The notes: generated by a model not told the origin, from the letters alone. A stretch of 64,000 nt of DNA from Streptomyces sp. NBC_00102 (GCF_026343115.1 NZ_JAPEMC010000003.1:310001-374000); one strand, 5' to 3'; positions 34,386 to 42,780 are shown, numbered from the stretch's first letter. Made by a program: numbers and translations.

Positions 34386-34832
34386 TCAGGCGGCGGTCGG
34401 CTGGGGCCGGCGCAGTTCTGCCCGGCCGAAGAGGAGGGCGTAGCCGTCGGGGAGCCGGTGCAGGATCCGGGTGATGAGGTCGGGGCCGGCGAGGTGGGTG
34501 ATGACGGCGAGTACGGCGCCGGTGTCCCAGCGGGTGGTGGCCGGGGTGGCACCGGTGCGGGTGGCCAGGTCCTTGACGAAGCCCCAGCCGGTGAGGGGTT
34601 CGGTGTCGGGGATCTGGGCGGTCAGGGTGAGCGCGGCCTCGACGGGCAGACAACGGGCGAGGTCGACGCGTTCGTCTCCGGTGAGCTGCCGGCCGAGGGC
34701 GGCCAGGACGTTGTCGACGGATTCCGCGGCGCGTTCGCGGGTGGGGTAAGCGCCTTCGTAGCGCACGCGTTCCAGCATCTGGTCGAACGTCATGACCGTC
34801 TGGGGCCGGTTCGTTCGGGGCTGGTCGTACAT
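34386..34832 (-). CDS. DUF2267 domain-containing protein
   Basis: Cytoplasmic protein of 148 residues with DUF2267 features: FDQMLERVRYEGAYPTRERA at the start, VLAALGRQLTGDERVDLARCLP, then a second helical repeat ending LPDGYALLFGRAELRRPQ. ATG 34832 (MYDQPRTNRPQ) follows an AAAGG at some distance; ATG 34793 (MTFDQMLERV) is the alternative. Function of the family is unknown, but it recurs in stress-related actinobacterial clusters. It is the second of two tandem DUF2267 genes downstream of hsp20 on the same strand, so the three may be one heat-shock transcription unit. Confidence 0.87.
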   Translation of the reverse strand: MYDQPRTNRPQTVMTFDQMLERVRYEGAYPTRERAAESVDNVLAALGRQLTGDERVDLARCLPVEAALTLTAQIPDTEPLTGWGFVKDLATRTGATPATTRWDTGAVLAVITHLAGPDLITRILHRLPDGYALLFGRAELRRPQPTAA

Positions 34833-34891
34833 GGCTGCGGTTGCCTTTCTGCGAAGGAAGCCGCCGCGCGCGGGCGGCGGGCCGGTGGTGG

Positions 34892-35287
34892 TCAGGTGGG
34901 CTGGGGGTGTCCGAACAGGAGGTCATAGCCGGGCGGGAGCTGGAGAAGGACCTCGCGGGTGAGGACGTTGCCCGCGGCGGCGGCCGCGGTGGACAGGACC
35001 GCGCCTATGTCCCACAGGGCGGTCTTCTCCGTGGCACCCTCGATCCAGGCTGCGGTCGCGCGGACGAACCGCTCGGACGAGAGCGGCTCCGCCGCCTGCA
35101 GCGGGTTGAGGAGGATCAGGGCGTAGGTCTCGGGGAGCCGGGCGGCAAGCTCGGCGCGCACGGTGCCGACCAGGTGCGCACCCAGCAGGGCCAGGACGAC
35201 GCGTGCGACGCGATCGGCCTCTTCGGGGGTCTCGTACTCGCCTTGTTGCTGGACGTGGGCCAGAAAGGATTCCCTGCGCATCGACAT
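34892..35287 (-). CDS. DUF2267 domain-containing protein
   Basis: Protein of 131 residues, paralogue of the next gene: MRRESFLAHVQQQGEYETPEEA, VVLALLGAHLVGTVRAELAARLP and a matching C-terminus LPPGYDLLFGHPQPT. The start region reads GGAGGTGAC-GTG-ATG-TCG-ATG; ATG 35287 is chosen as best spaced from GGAGG, and ATG 35281 is also possible. It lies 59 bases upstream of the second DUF2267 gene and 108 bases downstream of hsp20. The shared C-terminal LP-GY-LLFG motif shows recent duplication or close co-evolution. Confidence 0.87.
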   Translation of the reverse strand: MSMRRESFLAHVQQQGEYETPEEADRVARVVLALLGAHLVGTVRAELAARLPETYALILLNPLQAAEPLSSERFVRATAAWIEGATEKTALWDIGAVLSTAAAAAGNVLTREVLLQLPPGYDLLFGHPQPT

Positions 35288-35395
35288 CACGTCACCTCCG
35301 GGAACGGAGTGAAGGGGTCAACGGGGGTGCGGAGGGCGGGGCACCGGGGGGAATGGGATCTTCCCGCCCTCCGCTGCCGGGTGCTGCTGGAGGAC

Positions 35396-35830
35396 TCAGC
35401 CGGAGATCTGCTTGCGGCCGGACTCCCCGCCGATGGTGACCTTGCGGGGCTTGGCTCGCTCGGCAATCGGGATCCGCAGGGTCAGGACACCCGCGTCGTA
35501 GTCGGCCTCGATCCGCTCGGTGTCCAGGGTGTCGGCCAGGACGATCTGGCGCGAGAACACGCCCAGCGGCCGCTCGGACAGCTCCACCTTCACCGAGTCG
35601 GCCTGCGCGACCGGGCGGCGCTCCGCCTTCACGGTCAGCATGTTCCGCTCGACGTCGATGTCGATCGCGTCGGTCGTGACCCCGGGAAGGTCGAAGGCGA
35701 TGACGTACACGTCGCCCTCGCGGTAGGCGTCCATCGGCATGACCGATGGCTTCGACCACGTGCCCGACGTACCCGACAACTGCTGGACGATCCGGTCCAT
35801 CTCGCGGAACGGGTCGGTGCGCATCAACAT
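35396..35830 (-). CDS. hsp18: Hsp20/alpha-crystallin small heat-shock protein (Hsp18-like)
   Basis: ATP-independent holdase chaperone of 144 residues. N-terminus MLMRTDPFREMDRIVQQLSG, then the alpha-crystallin domain from about residue 42 (MDAYREGDVYVIAFDLPGV) through FSRQIVLADTLDTERIEADY to the conserved GVLTLRIPIAERAKPRKV. A short I-S-G tail ends the chain, an I-x-I/V-like oligomerisation tail. It is divergent from a RheA-like gene, as in the Streptomyces albus hsp18-rheA locus, and two RheA-type operators lie between them. Heat induction through that repressor is expected. Confidence 0.93.
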   Translation of the reverse strand: MLMRTDPFREMDRIVQQLSGTSGTWSKPSVMPMDAYREGDVYVIAFDLPGVTTDAIDIDVERNMLTVKAERRPVAQADSVKVELSERPLGVFSRQIVLADTLDTERIEADYDAGVLTLRIPIAERAKPRKVTIGGESGRKQISG

Positions 35831-35897
35831 CGCGAAACACCTCCAGTTGGTTCAGGCAGAAACTGCCAATGCGCTTCAACGTGCCACTGTTGTAACA

Positions 35898-35916
35898 TGT
35901 CATCGAAACGATGACA
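35898..35916. promoter_or_regulatory. RheA-type operator (heat-shock control of hsp18)
   Basis: TGTCATC-GAAAC-GATGACA is a perfect inverted repeat. It has exactly the TGTCATC-N5-GATGACA form described for the RheA repressor of hsp18 in Streptomyces albus. It lies 67 bp upstream of the hsp20 start, in the promoter zone. Confidence 0.85.
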
Positions 35917-35923
35917 AGCAGGA

Positions 35924-35942
35924 AGTCATCAGGAGGATGACA
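35924..35942. promoter_or_regulatory. Second RheA-type operator, near the regulator's start
   Basis: AGTCATC-AGGAG-GATGACA repeats the GTCATC-N5-GATGAC core; only the outermost left base differs from the first site. The two centres are 26 bp apart. It lies 17 bp before the regulator's GTG, so it may mediate strong autorepression. Its AGGAGGA spacer is purine-rich. Confidence 0.75.
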
Positions 35943-35959
35943 GGACGGAAGAGAGTCCC

Positions 35960-36625
35960 GTGAACCAAGCCACCCCACCCACCACGCCCGTTTCCCTCAG
36001 CGCCGCCGCGGCGGCGCTGGAAGCCATCAACCAGTCCATGAAGGTCGCTCAACAGCCCCCCGCCCTCACGCCGACGAACGCGGCCCCGCCGTCCGACGCC
36101 GGCCCGCACCCTGCCCTGGCCGCACTGCTGATGCTGCGCGAGGTCCGCGAACAGCTCGCCGGCTGGGAAAGCGGGCTGATCGAGACCGCCCGCGGGCACG
36201 GCGCGAGCTGGGCCGACCTCGCCGGGCCCCTCGGCGTCGCCAGCCGCCAGGCCGCCGAACGCCGCTACCTGCGCCTGCGCCCCGGAACCCCTGGAAGCAC
36301 CGGCGAGGAGCGGGTCCAAGCCACCCGCGACACCCGCGCCGCCGACCGCTCCGTCACCGCTTGGGCCCGTGACAACGCCGCCGGCCTCCGGCGCCTCGCC
36401 GCACAGATCACCGCCCTCACCGACCTGCCCGACGGCGCCCGAGACGCGGTCGGTGAGCTGAACCTGGCCCTCGCCGACAACGACCCCGCCCGGCTCCTGG
36501 GCCCCCTGACCGCCACCCGGCCCCATCTGCGGCCGCGGGCCGCAGACCTCGCCGACCGCGTCGAGGACCTCACCCGGCACACCGAACAGCTCCGCCGCGA
36601 CATCCACGACCAGCGCGGCACCTGA
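35960..36625 (+). CDS. RheA-like HSP18 transcriptional regulator
   Basis: Protein of 221 residues from GTG 35960 (MNQATPPTTPVSL). A helical central part, REVREQLAGWESGLIETARGHGAS-WADLAGPLGVASRQAAERRYL (about residues 55-100), is a helix-turn-helix with the recognition helix in SRQAAERRY. The remainder is helical (LRRLAAQITALTDLPD). Position opposite hsp20 and the two RheA-type operators between them identify it as the local equivalent of RheA, a heat-labile repressor in Streptomyces albus. Thermosensing by this protein is inferred from that precedent. Confidence 0.85.
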   Translation: MNQATPPTTPVSLSAAAAALEAINQSMKVAQQPPALTPTNAAPPSDAGPHPALAALLMLREVREQLAGWESGLIETARGHGASWADLAGPLGVASRQAAERRYLRLRPGTPGSTGEERVQATRDTRAADRSVTAWARDNAAGLRRLAAQITALTDLPDGARDAVGELNLALADNDPARLLGPLTATRPHLRPRAADLADRVEDLTRHTEQLRRDIHDQRGT

Positions 36626-36763
36626 ACCGCATCCGGTCGCCCCGCCACCCCGTCGGCGAAGACTTCGGAGCGGCGCATTTCAGGGCCGAGCTGCCCCCAC
36701 CACCACGGACTGCCGGTGCCACCCTCTTGAACCCACTCAAAGGAGATCAGAAACCGGCACCCA

Positions 36764-36997
36764 TCAGCCGAGGGCTCTGCGGAGCCGGATGATGGCACGC
36801 TCCAGATCATCGAAAGCACCCTGTTCCTCATGTGGAGACACACGGGACGCCTGGAAGATGCTGTTGCGGGCTCCGCGAATTCGGGCGTAGGCCTCGAAGC
36901 GGGCAATGGCTTCGCGCGCCTCGTGCATTGTCTGCTGTGGCGAAGGAGTCGCGGAAGGCGGTTCGTTCTGCGGGGAGGTCCGCGTTTCCTCCATCAT
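36764..36997 (-). CDS. Small hypothetical helical protein
   Basis: Unrecognised protein of about 77 residues starting at one of two adjacent ATG codons (36997 or 36994, MMEETRTSPQN). After a Pro/Ser-rich start it is one or two amphipathic helices (MHEAREAIARFEAYARIRGA; FDDLERAIIRLRRALG). In-frame starts upstream to 37051 exist but lack helical character. It is convergent with the RheA-like gene and has no obvious operon. Moderate confidence that it is a real gene. Confidence 0.5.
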   Translation of the reverse strand: MMEETRTSPQNEPPSATPSPQQTMHEAREAIARFEAYARIRGARNSIFQASRVSPHEEQGAFDDLERAIIRLRRALG

Positions 36998-37104
36998 CAG
37001 GCGACTGTCCCAGCATGCGAGGCCGATGGTTGCGATGCGGTGCCGCCTCATCCTGACCGTCCACGACCAGGCCGACCTCAGGATCGCCGCTACCCTCGTC
37101 CGCC

Positions 37105-37218
37105 GTGCACCGGATCCTGCGCATCGTCGGCGCCGATACCTTCCTCCGGCTGCACCCCACCGTCGAAGACGCCCTCACCGCCGCCGAGTCGGCCCGAGTC
37201 ACACCGCCGCGCGACTGA
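37105..37218 (+). pseudogene. C-terminal scrap of a STAS-domain antagonist
   Basis: The frame reads VHRILRIVGADTFLRLHPTV then EDALTAAESARV and ends at TGA 37218. The motif 'LRIVG-x-x-x-FLR-L-H-P-TVEDAL' is the usual last helix of Streptomyces anti-sigma antagonists. The phosphorylatable Ser loop and the first two thirds are absent. It is a remnant, possibly of another partner-switching set. Confidence 0.45.
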
Positions 37219-37851
37219 ACCGGTATGAAGAACGTGCCTGAGGAGGGTAGGAGCGACGTGACGACTGCGACGATCTCTCGCAGGGACGAGACCTGGCACA
37301 GACGCCGCGTCCGTCTCCCAGGGAGACGGACGGGAGAAAGATCTTCCCAAGCAAGGCCAGCCGAGGCCAGCCGAGGCCAACTAAAGCCAAGTCCGGCCAA
37401 GTCGTGGAGCGAAGAGAAGCAGGTCAGGACTCCGACCTGGTCTTATGTCGACGCAAGAATGACCCAGACGATCACGGCTCCCCCTTCACCAGGCATCTCT
37501 TCCGGTCCGTGCCGCGCTCGCGCCCCGCCGTCGTACCGCACGGGCGCCGAGCCCGGCCCGCCCCGTACGGCCGTCCGCCCGGGACCCGCGACGCGGGTCC
37601 CGTCCCTCCGCGGGGCCGGGCCGTCCGGTGGGGCACTGGCTCTCTCTGGCTTGCCCTGAACACCCTGTGGCGAAAACCCGGCGCGACGAACCTGTTGTAC
37701 GGAGCCGTGGACGGGGTACCCGTCGGCAGACGCCCCGCCGGCCACCGGACCGCGCCGGGAGACGGGCCCGGTGGCCCGGGTCCACGGCGGAGGCCGTCAC
37801 CTGGAACCGTGGTCGGGCGAGACCGCGCGGAGTGCGGCAGAGGAGTTCACC
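37219..37851. other. Gene-free stretch with palindromes and short tandem repeats
   Basis: No convincing gene. Visible structures are a 23-bp palindrome GTCCGTCTCCC-A-GGGAGACGGAC (37309-37331); a decaying tandem repeat of GGCCAGCCGA (37355, 37365, then GGCCAACTAA and similar) up to about 37400; and a hairpin CGGGACCCGC-GAC-GCGGGTCCCG (37580-37602). This is the right-hand edge of the variable stress island; conserved chromosome resumes after it. Confidence 0.45.
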
Positions 37852-38028
37852 ATGCGTCAGAAAGTGCTCGGACAGTTTCCCGCCGGCGGCCCGCGCGGCA
37901 GCTGGCCGGCGGAGGAGTTCGCGGCCGCGCGCCGCGGTGAGGGGCTCGCGGTGGAGGTCGTGATGGATCTGGACCGGGACGCCTTCCTCGTGGTGCTCGC
38001 CCGGCCCTCCGCCGGGCGCGCCCGCTGA
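37852..38028 (+). CDS. Small hypothetical protein (58 aa)
   Basis: ATG 37852 has GAGGAG seven bases upstream. The product begins MRQKVLGQFPAGGPRGSW and ends with a beta-hairpin-like VEVVMDLDRDAFLVVLARP. No domain is recognised. The good ribosome binding site, compact hydrophobic/charged pattern and isolation between non-coding flanks make it a likely real small gene. It is convergent with the ROK kinase gene. Confidence 0.6.
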   Translation: MRQKVLGQFPAGGPRGSWPAEEFAAARRGEGLAVEVVMDLDRDAFLVVLARPSAGRAR

Positions 38029-38133
38029 GCCGTCGGCGACGCCCGCCGAGTGGCAGGCCGTCGGGATCGTCCCGGACGCGCCCAGGAGGCCGGCGGGTCC
38101 GGGACGCGCCGCTGGGGCGTGTCGTCGAACGTC

Positions 38134-39060
38134 CTAGCGCACGGTTGCCGCGGCGGCCGCTCCCACGAGTCCGGCGTCGTTGCCCATCACCGCGGGCGTC
38201 ACCGTGAGGTTCCGTACGAAGGAGAGCGTCGCGTAGTCGGCCAGGGCCCGGCGCAGCGGGGCGAAGAGCACGTCGCCGGCGCCGGCCACTCCGCCGCCGA
38301 TCACCGCGATGTCGATCTCGACCAGAGTGGCCGTGGCGGCGATCCCGGCGGCGAGCGCCTGGGCCGCGCGGTCGAAGGACGCCTGGGCCACGGGGTCTCC
38401 GGCCCGTGCGGCGGCGGCCACGGCGCGGGCCGTGACGTCCCCGTCCGCGCCGGGCAGCCAGCCGTTGTCCAGGGCCCGGCGGGCGATGTTGGGGCCGCTC
38501 GCGATCCGCTCCACGCAGCCGCGCGCCCCGCAGGGGCAGGCGTCGCCGTCGAGGTCGACGCTGATGTGGCCGATGTGGCCCGAGTTGCCGGTGGGTCCGG
38601 CGTGGAGCCTGCCGCCGAGGACGAGTCCGCCGCCGACCCCGGTCGACACGACCATGCAGAGGGCGTTGTCGTGTCCGCGGGCCGCTCCCTGCCAGTGCTC
38701 GGCCGCCGTCATCGCCACTCCGTCACCGACGAGAGTGACCGGCAGTCCGCCGATCGTCCGGCCGACCCGGTCGACCAACGGGAAGTCACGCCAGCCGGGG
38801 ACGTTGATCGGACTGACCGTGCCCGCCGAGGCGTCCACCGGACCGGCGCTGCCGATGCCCAGCGCCGAAGCGCGCGCCCAGTGCGGCGATGCCATCAGTT
38901 CGGAGAGGACACCGTCCACCGCCCCCATCACCGACTCGCCTGACTCCTTGGCGGGCGTCGGCCGCTGCGCTCGTACGAGCAGCGTGCCGTCGTCGCCCAC
39001 CAGCGCGCCGGCGATCTTGGTGCCGCCGATATCGAGGGCGGCGACGAGGTCGGTATGCAT
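38134..39060 (-). CDS. ROK family sugar kinase (glucokinase-like)
   Basis: Cytoplasmic sugar kinase of 308 residues. N-terminal phosphate loop ALDIGGTKIAGALVG at residues 8-22. The ROK zinc-site signature is GHISVDLDGDACPCGARGCVE near residue 170, with Cys ligands CPCGARGC, and the catalytic base lies in the conserved E/GHIGHI segment before it. No N-terminal helix-turn-helix, so it is a kinase rather than a ROK repressor. It is divergent from a LacI regulator with a palindromic operator between, which suggests sugar-induced expression. The sugar is not determined. Confidence 0.92.
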   Translation of the reverse strand: MHTDLVAALDIGGTKIAGALVGDDGTLLVRAQRPTPAKESGESVMGAVDGVLSELMASPHWARASALGIGSAGPVDASAGTVSPINVPGWRDFPLVDRVGRTIGGLPVTLVGDGVAMTAAEHWQGAARGHDNALCMVVSTGVGGGLVLGGRLHAGPTGNSGHIGHISVDLDGDACPCGARGCVERIASGPNIARRALDNGWLPGADGDVTARAVAAAARAGDPVAQASFDRAAQALAAGIAATATLVEIDIAVIGGGVAGAGDVLFAPLRRALADYATLSFVRNLTVTPAVMGNDAGLVGAAAAATVR

Positions 39061-39137
39061 GGCCTGGGCTCTCCGGATGAGTAGAAGGGCGGACCTGCTG
39101 GTTCCGTCCCTGCGGTCTGCTTAGTCTGTATTGCCAT

Positions 39138-39149
39138 GACAACGTTGTC
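39138..39149. promoter_or_regulatory. Probable LacI-family operator between ROK kinase and LacI genes
   Basis: GACAACGTTGTC is a perfect 12-bp palindrome with the central CG typical of LacI/GalR operators. It is flanked by AT on the left and CA on the right. It lies 78 bp upstream of the ROK start and 85 bp upstream of the LacI start, able to control both. Confidence 0.72.
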
Positions 39150-39233
39150 CAGGGCCTATGCTCGACGCCACAGCCCCGAAACCCCGCGGCGTTGACACCG
39201 GTGTCGACGCACCCTACGACAGGACAGCGCACT

Positions 39234-40262
39234 GTGGCCGAGACCGCCCGTCATTCCGAGCCCCGCTACGGCAACAGGCCCACCATGAAAGACGTGGCCG
39301 CGCGCGCCGGGGTCGGGCTCAAGACGGTCTCCCGGGTGGTGAACGGCGAGGCCGGTGTCACCCCCGACACCGAGCGCCGGGTACAGGAGGCGATCGACGC
39401 GCTCGGCTTCCGCCGCAACGACAGCGCCCGCGTTCTGCGTAAGGGACGTACGGCGTCCATCGGTCTGGTCCTGGAGGATCTGGCCGACCCGTTCTACGGT
39501 CCGCTGAGCCGCGCCGTGGAAGAGGTCGCCCGTTCCCACGGGGCACTGCTGATCAACGGATCCAGCGCCGAGGACCCGGTACGCGAACAGGAGTTGGTGC
39601 TCGCGCTCTGCGCGCGCCGGGTGGACGGGCTGATCGTGATCCCGGCGGGCGACGACCACCGCTATCTGGAGCCGGAGATCAGAGCCGGGGTGGCCACCGT
39701 CTTCGTGGACCGGCCGGCCGGTCTGGTGGACGCCGACACGATCCTCTCCGACAGCTTCGGCGGCGCCCGGCAGGGCGTGGAGCACCTGATCGCGCACGGC
39801 CACCGCCGGATCGGCTTCATCGGCGACCAGCCGCGCATCCATACGACGACGGAGCGACTGCGCGGCTACCACGCGGCGATGACGGATGCGGGCATCACCG
39901 TCGACGACCGGTGGGTCTCCCTGGGGACCACCGCTCCGGAAAGGGTGCGCGCCGCGGCCGAGGAGATGCTGTCGGGACCCGAACCGGTGACCGCGATCTT
40001 CGCGGGCAACAACCGTGTCACCGTGACCGCCGTGCGGGTGCTCGCCGGCCGAGAACGGCCGGTCGCTCTGGTCGGGTTCGACGACATCGAGCTGGCCGAC
40101 CTGCTCGGCATCACGGTGATCGCGCAGGACGCGGCGGCCGTGGGGCGCACCGCCGCGGAGCACCTCTTCCGCCGTCTGGAGGGCGCGGGCCACGCCACCG
40201 CCCGGGTGGAGCTGCCGACGACCCTGGTGGCGCGGGGCTCGGGCGAGCTGCCCCCGGCGTGA
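39234..40262 (+). CDS. LacI family transcriptional regulator
   Basis: Repressor of 342 residues from GTG 39234 (VAETARHSEPRYG), which has AGGA nine bases upstream; a TTG at 39192 is in frame but less likely. Helix-turn-helix TMKDVAARAGVGLKTVSRVV at residues 17-36, followed by a periplasmic-binding-like sensor domain (IGLVLEDLADPFYGPLSRAV; VGFDDIELADLLGITVIAQD). It is divergent from the ROK kinase gene and very probably binds the palindrome at 39138. Its 3' end lies in a short tandem duplication. Confidence 0.93.
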   Translation: MAETARHSEPRYGNRPTMKDVAARAGVGLKTVSRVVNGEAGVTPDTERRVQEAIDALGFRRNDSARVLRKGRTASIGLVLEDLADPFYGPLSRAVEEVARSHGALLINGSSAEDPVREQELVLALCARRVDGLIVIPAGDDHRYLEPEIRAGVATVFVDRPAGLVDADTILSDSFGGARQGVEHLIAHGHRRIGFIGDQPRIHTTTERLRGYHAAMTDAGITVDDRWVSLGTTAPERVRAAAEEMLSGPEPVTAIFAGNNRVTVTAVRVLAGRERPVALVGFDDIELADLLGITVIAQDAAAVGRTAAEHLFRRLEGAGHATARVELPTTLVARGSGELPPA

Positions 40263-40320
40263 ACGGGCGCGGGGCTCCGGGGCCCTGCCCCCGGCATGAA
40301 CGGGCGCGGGGCTCCGGGGC
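40251..40320. repeat. 37-bp tandem duplication covering the LacI stop codon
   Basis: The segment 40251-40287 (CCCCCGGCGTGAACGGGCGC and on) is repeated from 40288 with one difference in the first 33 bases (GT to AT). The first unit contains the last codons and the TGA of the LacI gene. Duplication through replication slippage is likely. Confidence 0.85.
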
Positions 40321-40339
40321 GGCTCGGTGACGGCCGTGC

Positions 40340-41629
40340 TCAGGCGGCTGTCGCGCCGTGGCCGGTGCGCGCGTAACCGTCCAGCTCGGCGCGGCCGAGT
40401 CCCGTCAGCCGGGTGACCTCCGCGGTGTCCAGGGCCCCGCAGTCGATCCCGCGCAGCAAGTGGCCGCTGAGCGCCTTCGCGGTGGCGGGCTCGTCCATGA
40501 CGTCCCCGGCGGACTTGGCGACGTATCCGGCGAGGCGGGCGGCCGTCTGCTCCAGGCCCTCGCGGTAGAAGGCGTACACGGCCGCGTAACGGGTCGGCAG
40601 ATGTCCGGGGTGCATGTCCCAGCCCTGGTAGTAGGCGCGGGCCAGGGCGCGGCGGGTGAGGCCGTAGTGGAGGCGCCACGCCCGGTGGACGCGGTCGGCG
40701 GGGCCGACCGGCAGCACGTTGGTGGAGCCGTCCGAGACGCGTACGCCGGTGCCCGCCGCGGCAACTTGCATGACCGCCTTGGCGTGGTCCGCGGCGGGAT
40801 GGTCGCTCGCCTGGTGGGCGGGGCCGACGCCCACACTCGCGCTGTAGTCGAAGGTGCCGTAGTGCAGTCCGGTGGCCCGGCCCCGCGCGGCGTCGATCAT
40901 CCGCGCGACGGTGGCGGTCCCGTCGGCCGCGAGGATCGACTGGCTGGTCTCGATCTGGATCTCGAAGCGCAGCCGCCCCTCGTCCAGGCCGTGCGTCCGC
41001 TCGAACGCGTCGAGCAACCGGACGAAGGCGGTGACCTGCTGCGGGTAGGTCACCTTGGGCAGCGTGAGGACCAGCCCGTCGGGCAGCCCGCCGGAGCGTA
41101 CGAGCCCGGTGAGGAACACGTCGGTGGTACGGATGGACCGGGCACGCACCGACGCTTCCATGCACTTCGTCCGGATGCCCGCGTACGGGGGCGCGGAGCC
41201 GTCCGCGTACGCCCGCTGGACCAGCAGCGCGGCGCGGGCGGCGTCCTGGTCCTCCTCGGCGTCGGGGCGTCTTCCGTAGCCGTCCTCGAAGTCCACCCGC
41301 AGGTCCTCGACGGGCTCGCGCTCCAGCTTGGCGCGTACGCGGTCGTGGACGGGCAGGGCGAGCTCCTCCGGGAGACCGAGTACGGCCGCGAAGGAGGCCG
41401 CGTCCGGGGCGTGTTCGTCGAGCGCGGCCAGGGCCCGGTCGCCCCAGGTGCGTACGGTCGCCGCGTCGAAGGCGTCGGCCGGTACGTAGACCGTGTGCAC
41501 CGGCTGGCGGGTTCCCGGATCGCCCGGATAGCGGCGTGCGAGCTCCGCGTCCACCCCGGCGAGGGACCGGCCGATCTCCTCGCCCACCGCGTCGTCGAGG
41601 CTCGTCGCCACTTCGGCCCGTCGGCCCAT
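40340..41629 (-). CDS. DUF6986 family protein (HpcH/HpaI aldolase/citrate lyase-like)
   Basis: Protein of 429 residues from ATG 41629 (MGRRAEVATSLDD), which has GGAGG about seven bases upstream; the longer frame to 41710 lacks a ribosome binding site. It resembles the phosphoenolpyruvate/pyruvate-binding TIM barrel of citrate-lyase-type aldolases: VEDLRVDFEDGYG (acidic metal-ligand region), TLPKVTYPQQV, RFEIQIETSQSIL (conserved Glu) and ATGLHYGTFDYSASVG. It probably cleaves or joins a carbon-carbon bond using a metal enolate. The reaction is unknown. No operon partner: it is flanked by the LacI gene and by etfA, which ends at 41818. Confidence 0.86.
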   Translation of the reverse strand: MGRRAEVATSLDDAVGEEIGRSLAGVDAELARRYPGDPGTRQPVHTVYVPADAFDAATVRTWGDRALAALDEHAPDAASFAAVLGLPEELALPVHDRVRAKLEREPVEDLRVDFEDGYGRRPDAEEDQDAARAALLVQRAYADGSAPPYAGIRTKCMEASVRARSIRTTDVFLTGLVRSGGLPDGLVLTLPKVTYPQQVTAFVRLLDAFERTHGLDEGRLRFEIQIETSQSILAADGTATVARMIDAARGRATGLHYGTFDYSASVGVGPAHQASDHPAADHAKAVMQVAAAGTGVRVSDGSTNVLPVGPADRVHRAWRLHYGLTRRALARAYYQGWDMHPGHLPTRYAAVYAFYREGLEQTAARLAGYVAKSAGDVMDEPATAKALSGHLLRGIDCGALDTAEVTRLTGLGRAELDGYARTGHGATAA

Positions 41630-41783
41630 GACCGTACCTCCACGCTCTCGATGCTTCCGCTTGCCGGAATCGATGATCCGCATGGCGAAGCTATAAGCGG
41701 GGCCGGACACGCGTCAACGGTGGGGCCGCGGGCCGGGGTCGTGCGGGGTGTCCCGCGTGGTCCCGGCCCGCGGCCGCTCACCT

Positions 41784-41810
41784 CTTCCCCGCGAGCGCGT
41801 CGCGGGGAAG
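41784..41810. terminator. Terminator hairpin after etfA
   Basis: CTTCCCCGCGA (41784-41794) pairs perfectly with TCGCGGGGAAG (41800-41810) around a 5-base loop. It lies 8 bases beyond the etfA stop on the minus strand. Confidence 0.8.
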
Positions 41811-41817
41811 GGGGTGT

Positions 41818-42780
41818 TCAGCCCTTGCGGGCGTTGATCTCTTCGGTGAGCTGGGGCACGACGTCGAAGAGGTCGCCGACGACGCCGTAGTCGGCGAGCT
41901 CGAAGATCGGGGCCTCGGCGTCCTTGTTGACCGCGACGATCGTCTTCGAGGTCTGCATCCCGGCCCGGTGCTGGATCGCACCCGAGATCCCCGACGCGAT
42001 GTACAACTGCGGGGAGACGGACTTGCCGGTCTGACCGACCTGGTTGGTGTGCGGGTACCAGCCCGCGTCGACCGCGGCCCGCGACGCGCCGACCGCCGCA
42101 CCCAGCGAGTCCGCGAGCGCCTCGATCACCGCGAAGTTCTCCGCACCGTTGACACCCCGGCCACCCGAGACCACGATCGCGGCCTCGGTCAGCTCCGGAC
42201 GCCCCGACGACGCACGCGGCGTCCGCGACAGCACCTTCGTCCCCGACGCGGCCGCCGAGAACTCCACGACCAGTTCCTCCACCGCACCCGCCGCGGCCAC
42301 CGGCTCCACCGGAGCCGAGTTCGGCTTCACCGTGATCACCGCAACCCCGCGCGAGACCCGCGACTTCACCGAGAACGACGCCGCGAACGCCGACTGCGTC
42401 GCCACCGGACCCGACTCACCCGCCTCCAGATCCACCGCGTCCGTGATGATCCCCGAACCGATCCGCACCGCCAGACGCGCCGCGACCTCCTTGCCCTCCG
42501 CCGACGACGGCACCAGCACCGCCACCGGCGACACCGCCGCCACCGCCGCCTGCAGCGCGTCGACCTTCGGCACCACCAGGAACTCCGCGAACTCCGAAGC
42601 CTCCGACGTCAGCACCCGCACCGCACCGTGCTCACCCAGCACACCCGCCGTGCCCGACGCACCCGCACCCAACGCCACCGCCACCGGATCACCGATCCGC
42701 CGCGCCAGCGTCAGCAGCTCCAGCGTGGGCTTGCGCACCGCACCGTCCACGTGATCGACAACAACCAGAACCTCAGCCAT
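41818..42780 (-). CDS. etfA: Electron transfer flavoprotein subunit alpha
   Basis: FAD-binding subunit of the soluble ETF heterodimer that takes electrons from acyl-CoA and other dehydrogenases. It has 320 residues from ATG 42780 ([13 protein letters not shown]). The C-terminal FAD domain carries [14 protein letters not shown] and the ETF-alpha signature in [18 protein letters not shown], followed by [22 protein letters not shown]. It is 100 bases downstream of etfB on the same strand. A terminator follows. The DNA shows unusually uniform codon choice, suggesting strong expression. Confidence 0.96.
   Translation of the reverse strand: MAEVLVVVDHVDGAVRKPTLELLTLARRIGDPVAVALGAGASGTAGVLGEHGAVRVLTSEASEFAEFLVVPKVDALQAAVAAVSPVAVLVPSSAEGKEVAARLAVRIGSGIITDAVDLEAGESGPVATQSAFAASFSVKSRVSRGVAVITVKPNSAPVEPVAAAGAVEELVVEFSAAASGTKVLSRTPRASSGRPELTEAAIVVSGGRGVNGAENFAVIEALADSLGAAVGASRAAVDAGWYPHTNQVGQTGKSVSPQLYIASGISGAIQHRAGMQTSKTIVAVNKDAEAPIFELADYGVVGDLFDVVPQLTEEINARKG

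Noticed and set aside
37309..37331. 23-bp palindrome as an operator
   Set aside because: No promoter or gene start lies close by; the nearest gene start is over 500 bases away, so it is listed only as a structure.
39156..41165. 669-codon minus-strand frame antisense to LacI and overlapping DUF6986
   Set aside because: No domain features and no start signal; both true genes are clear.
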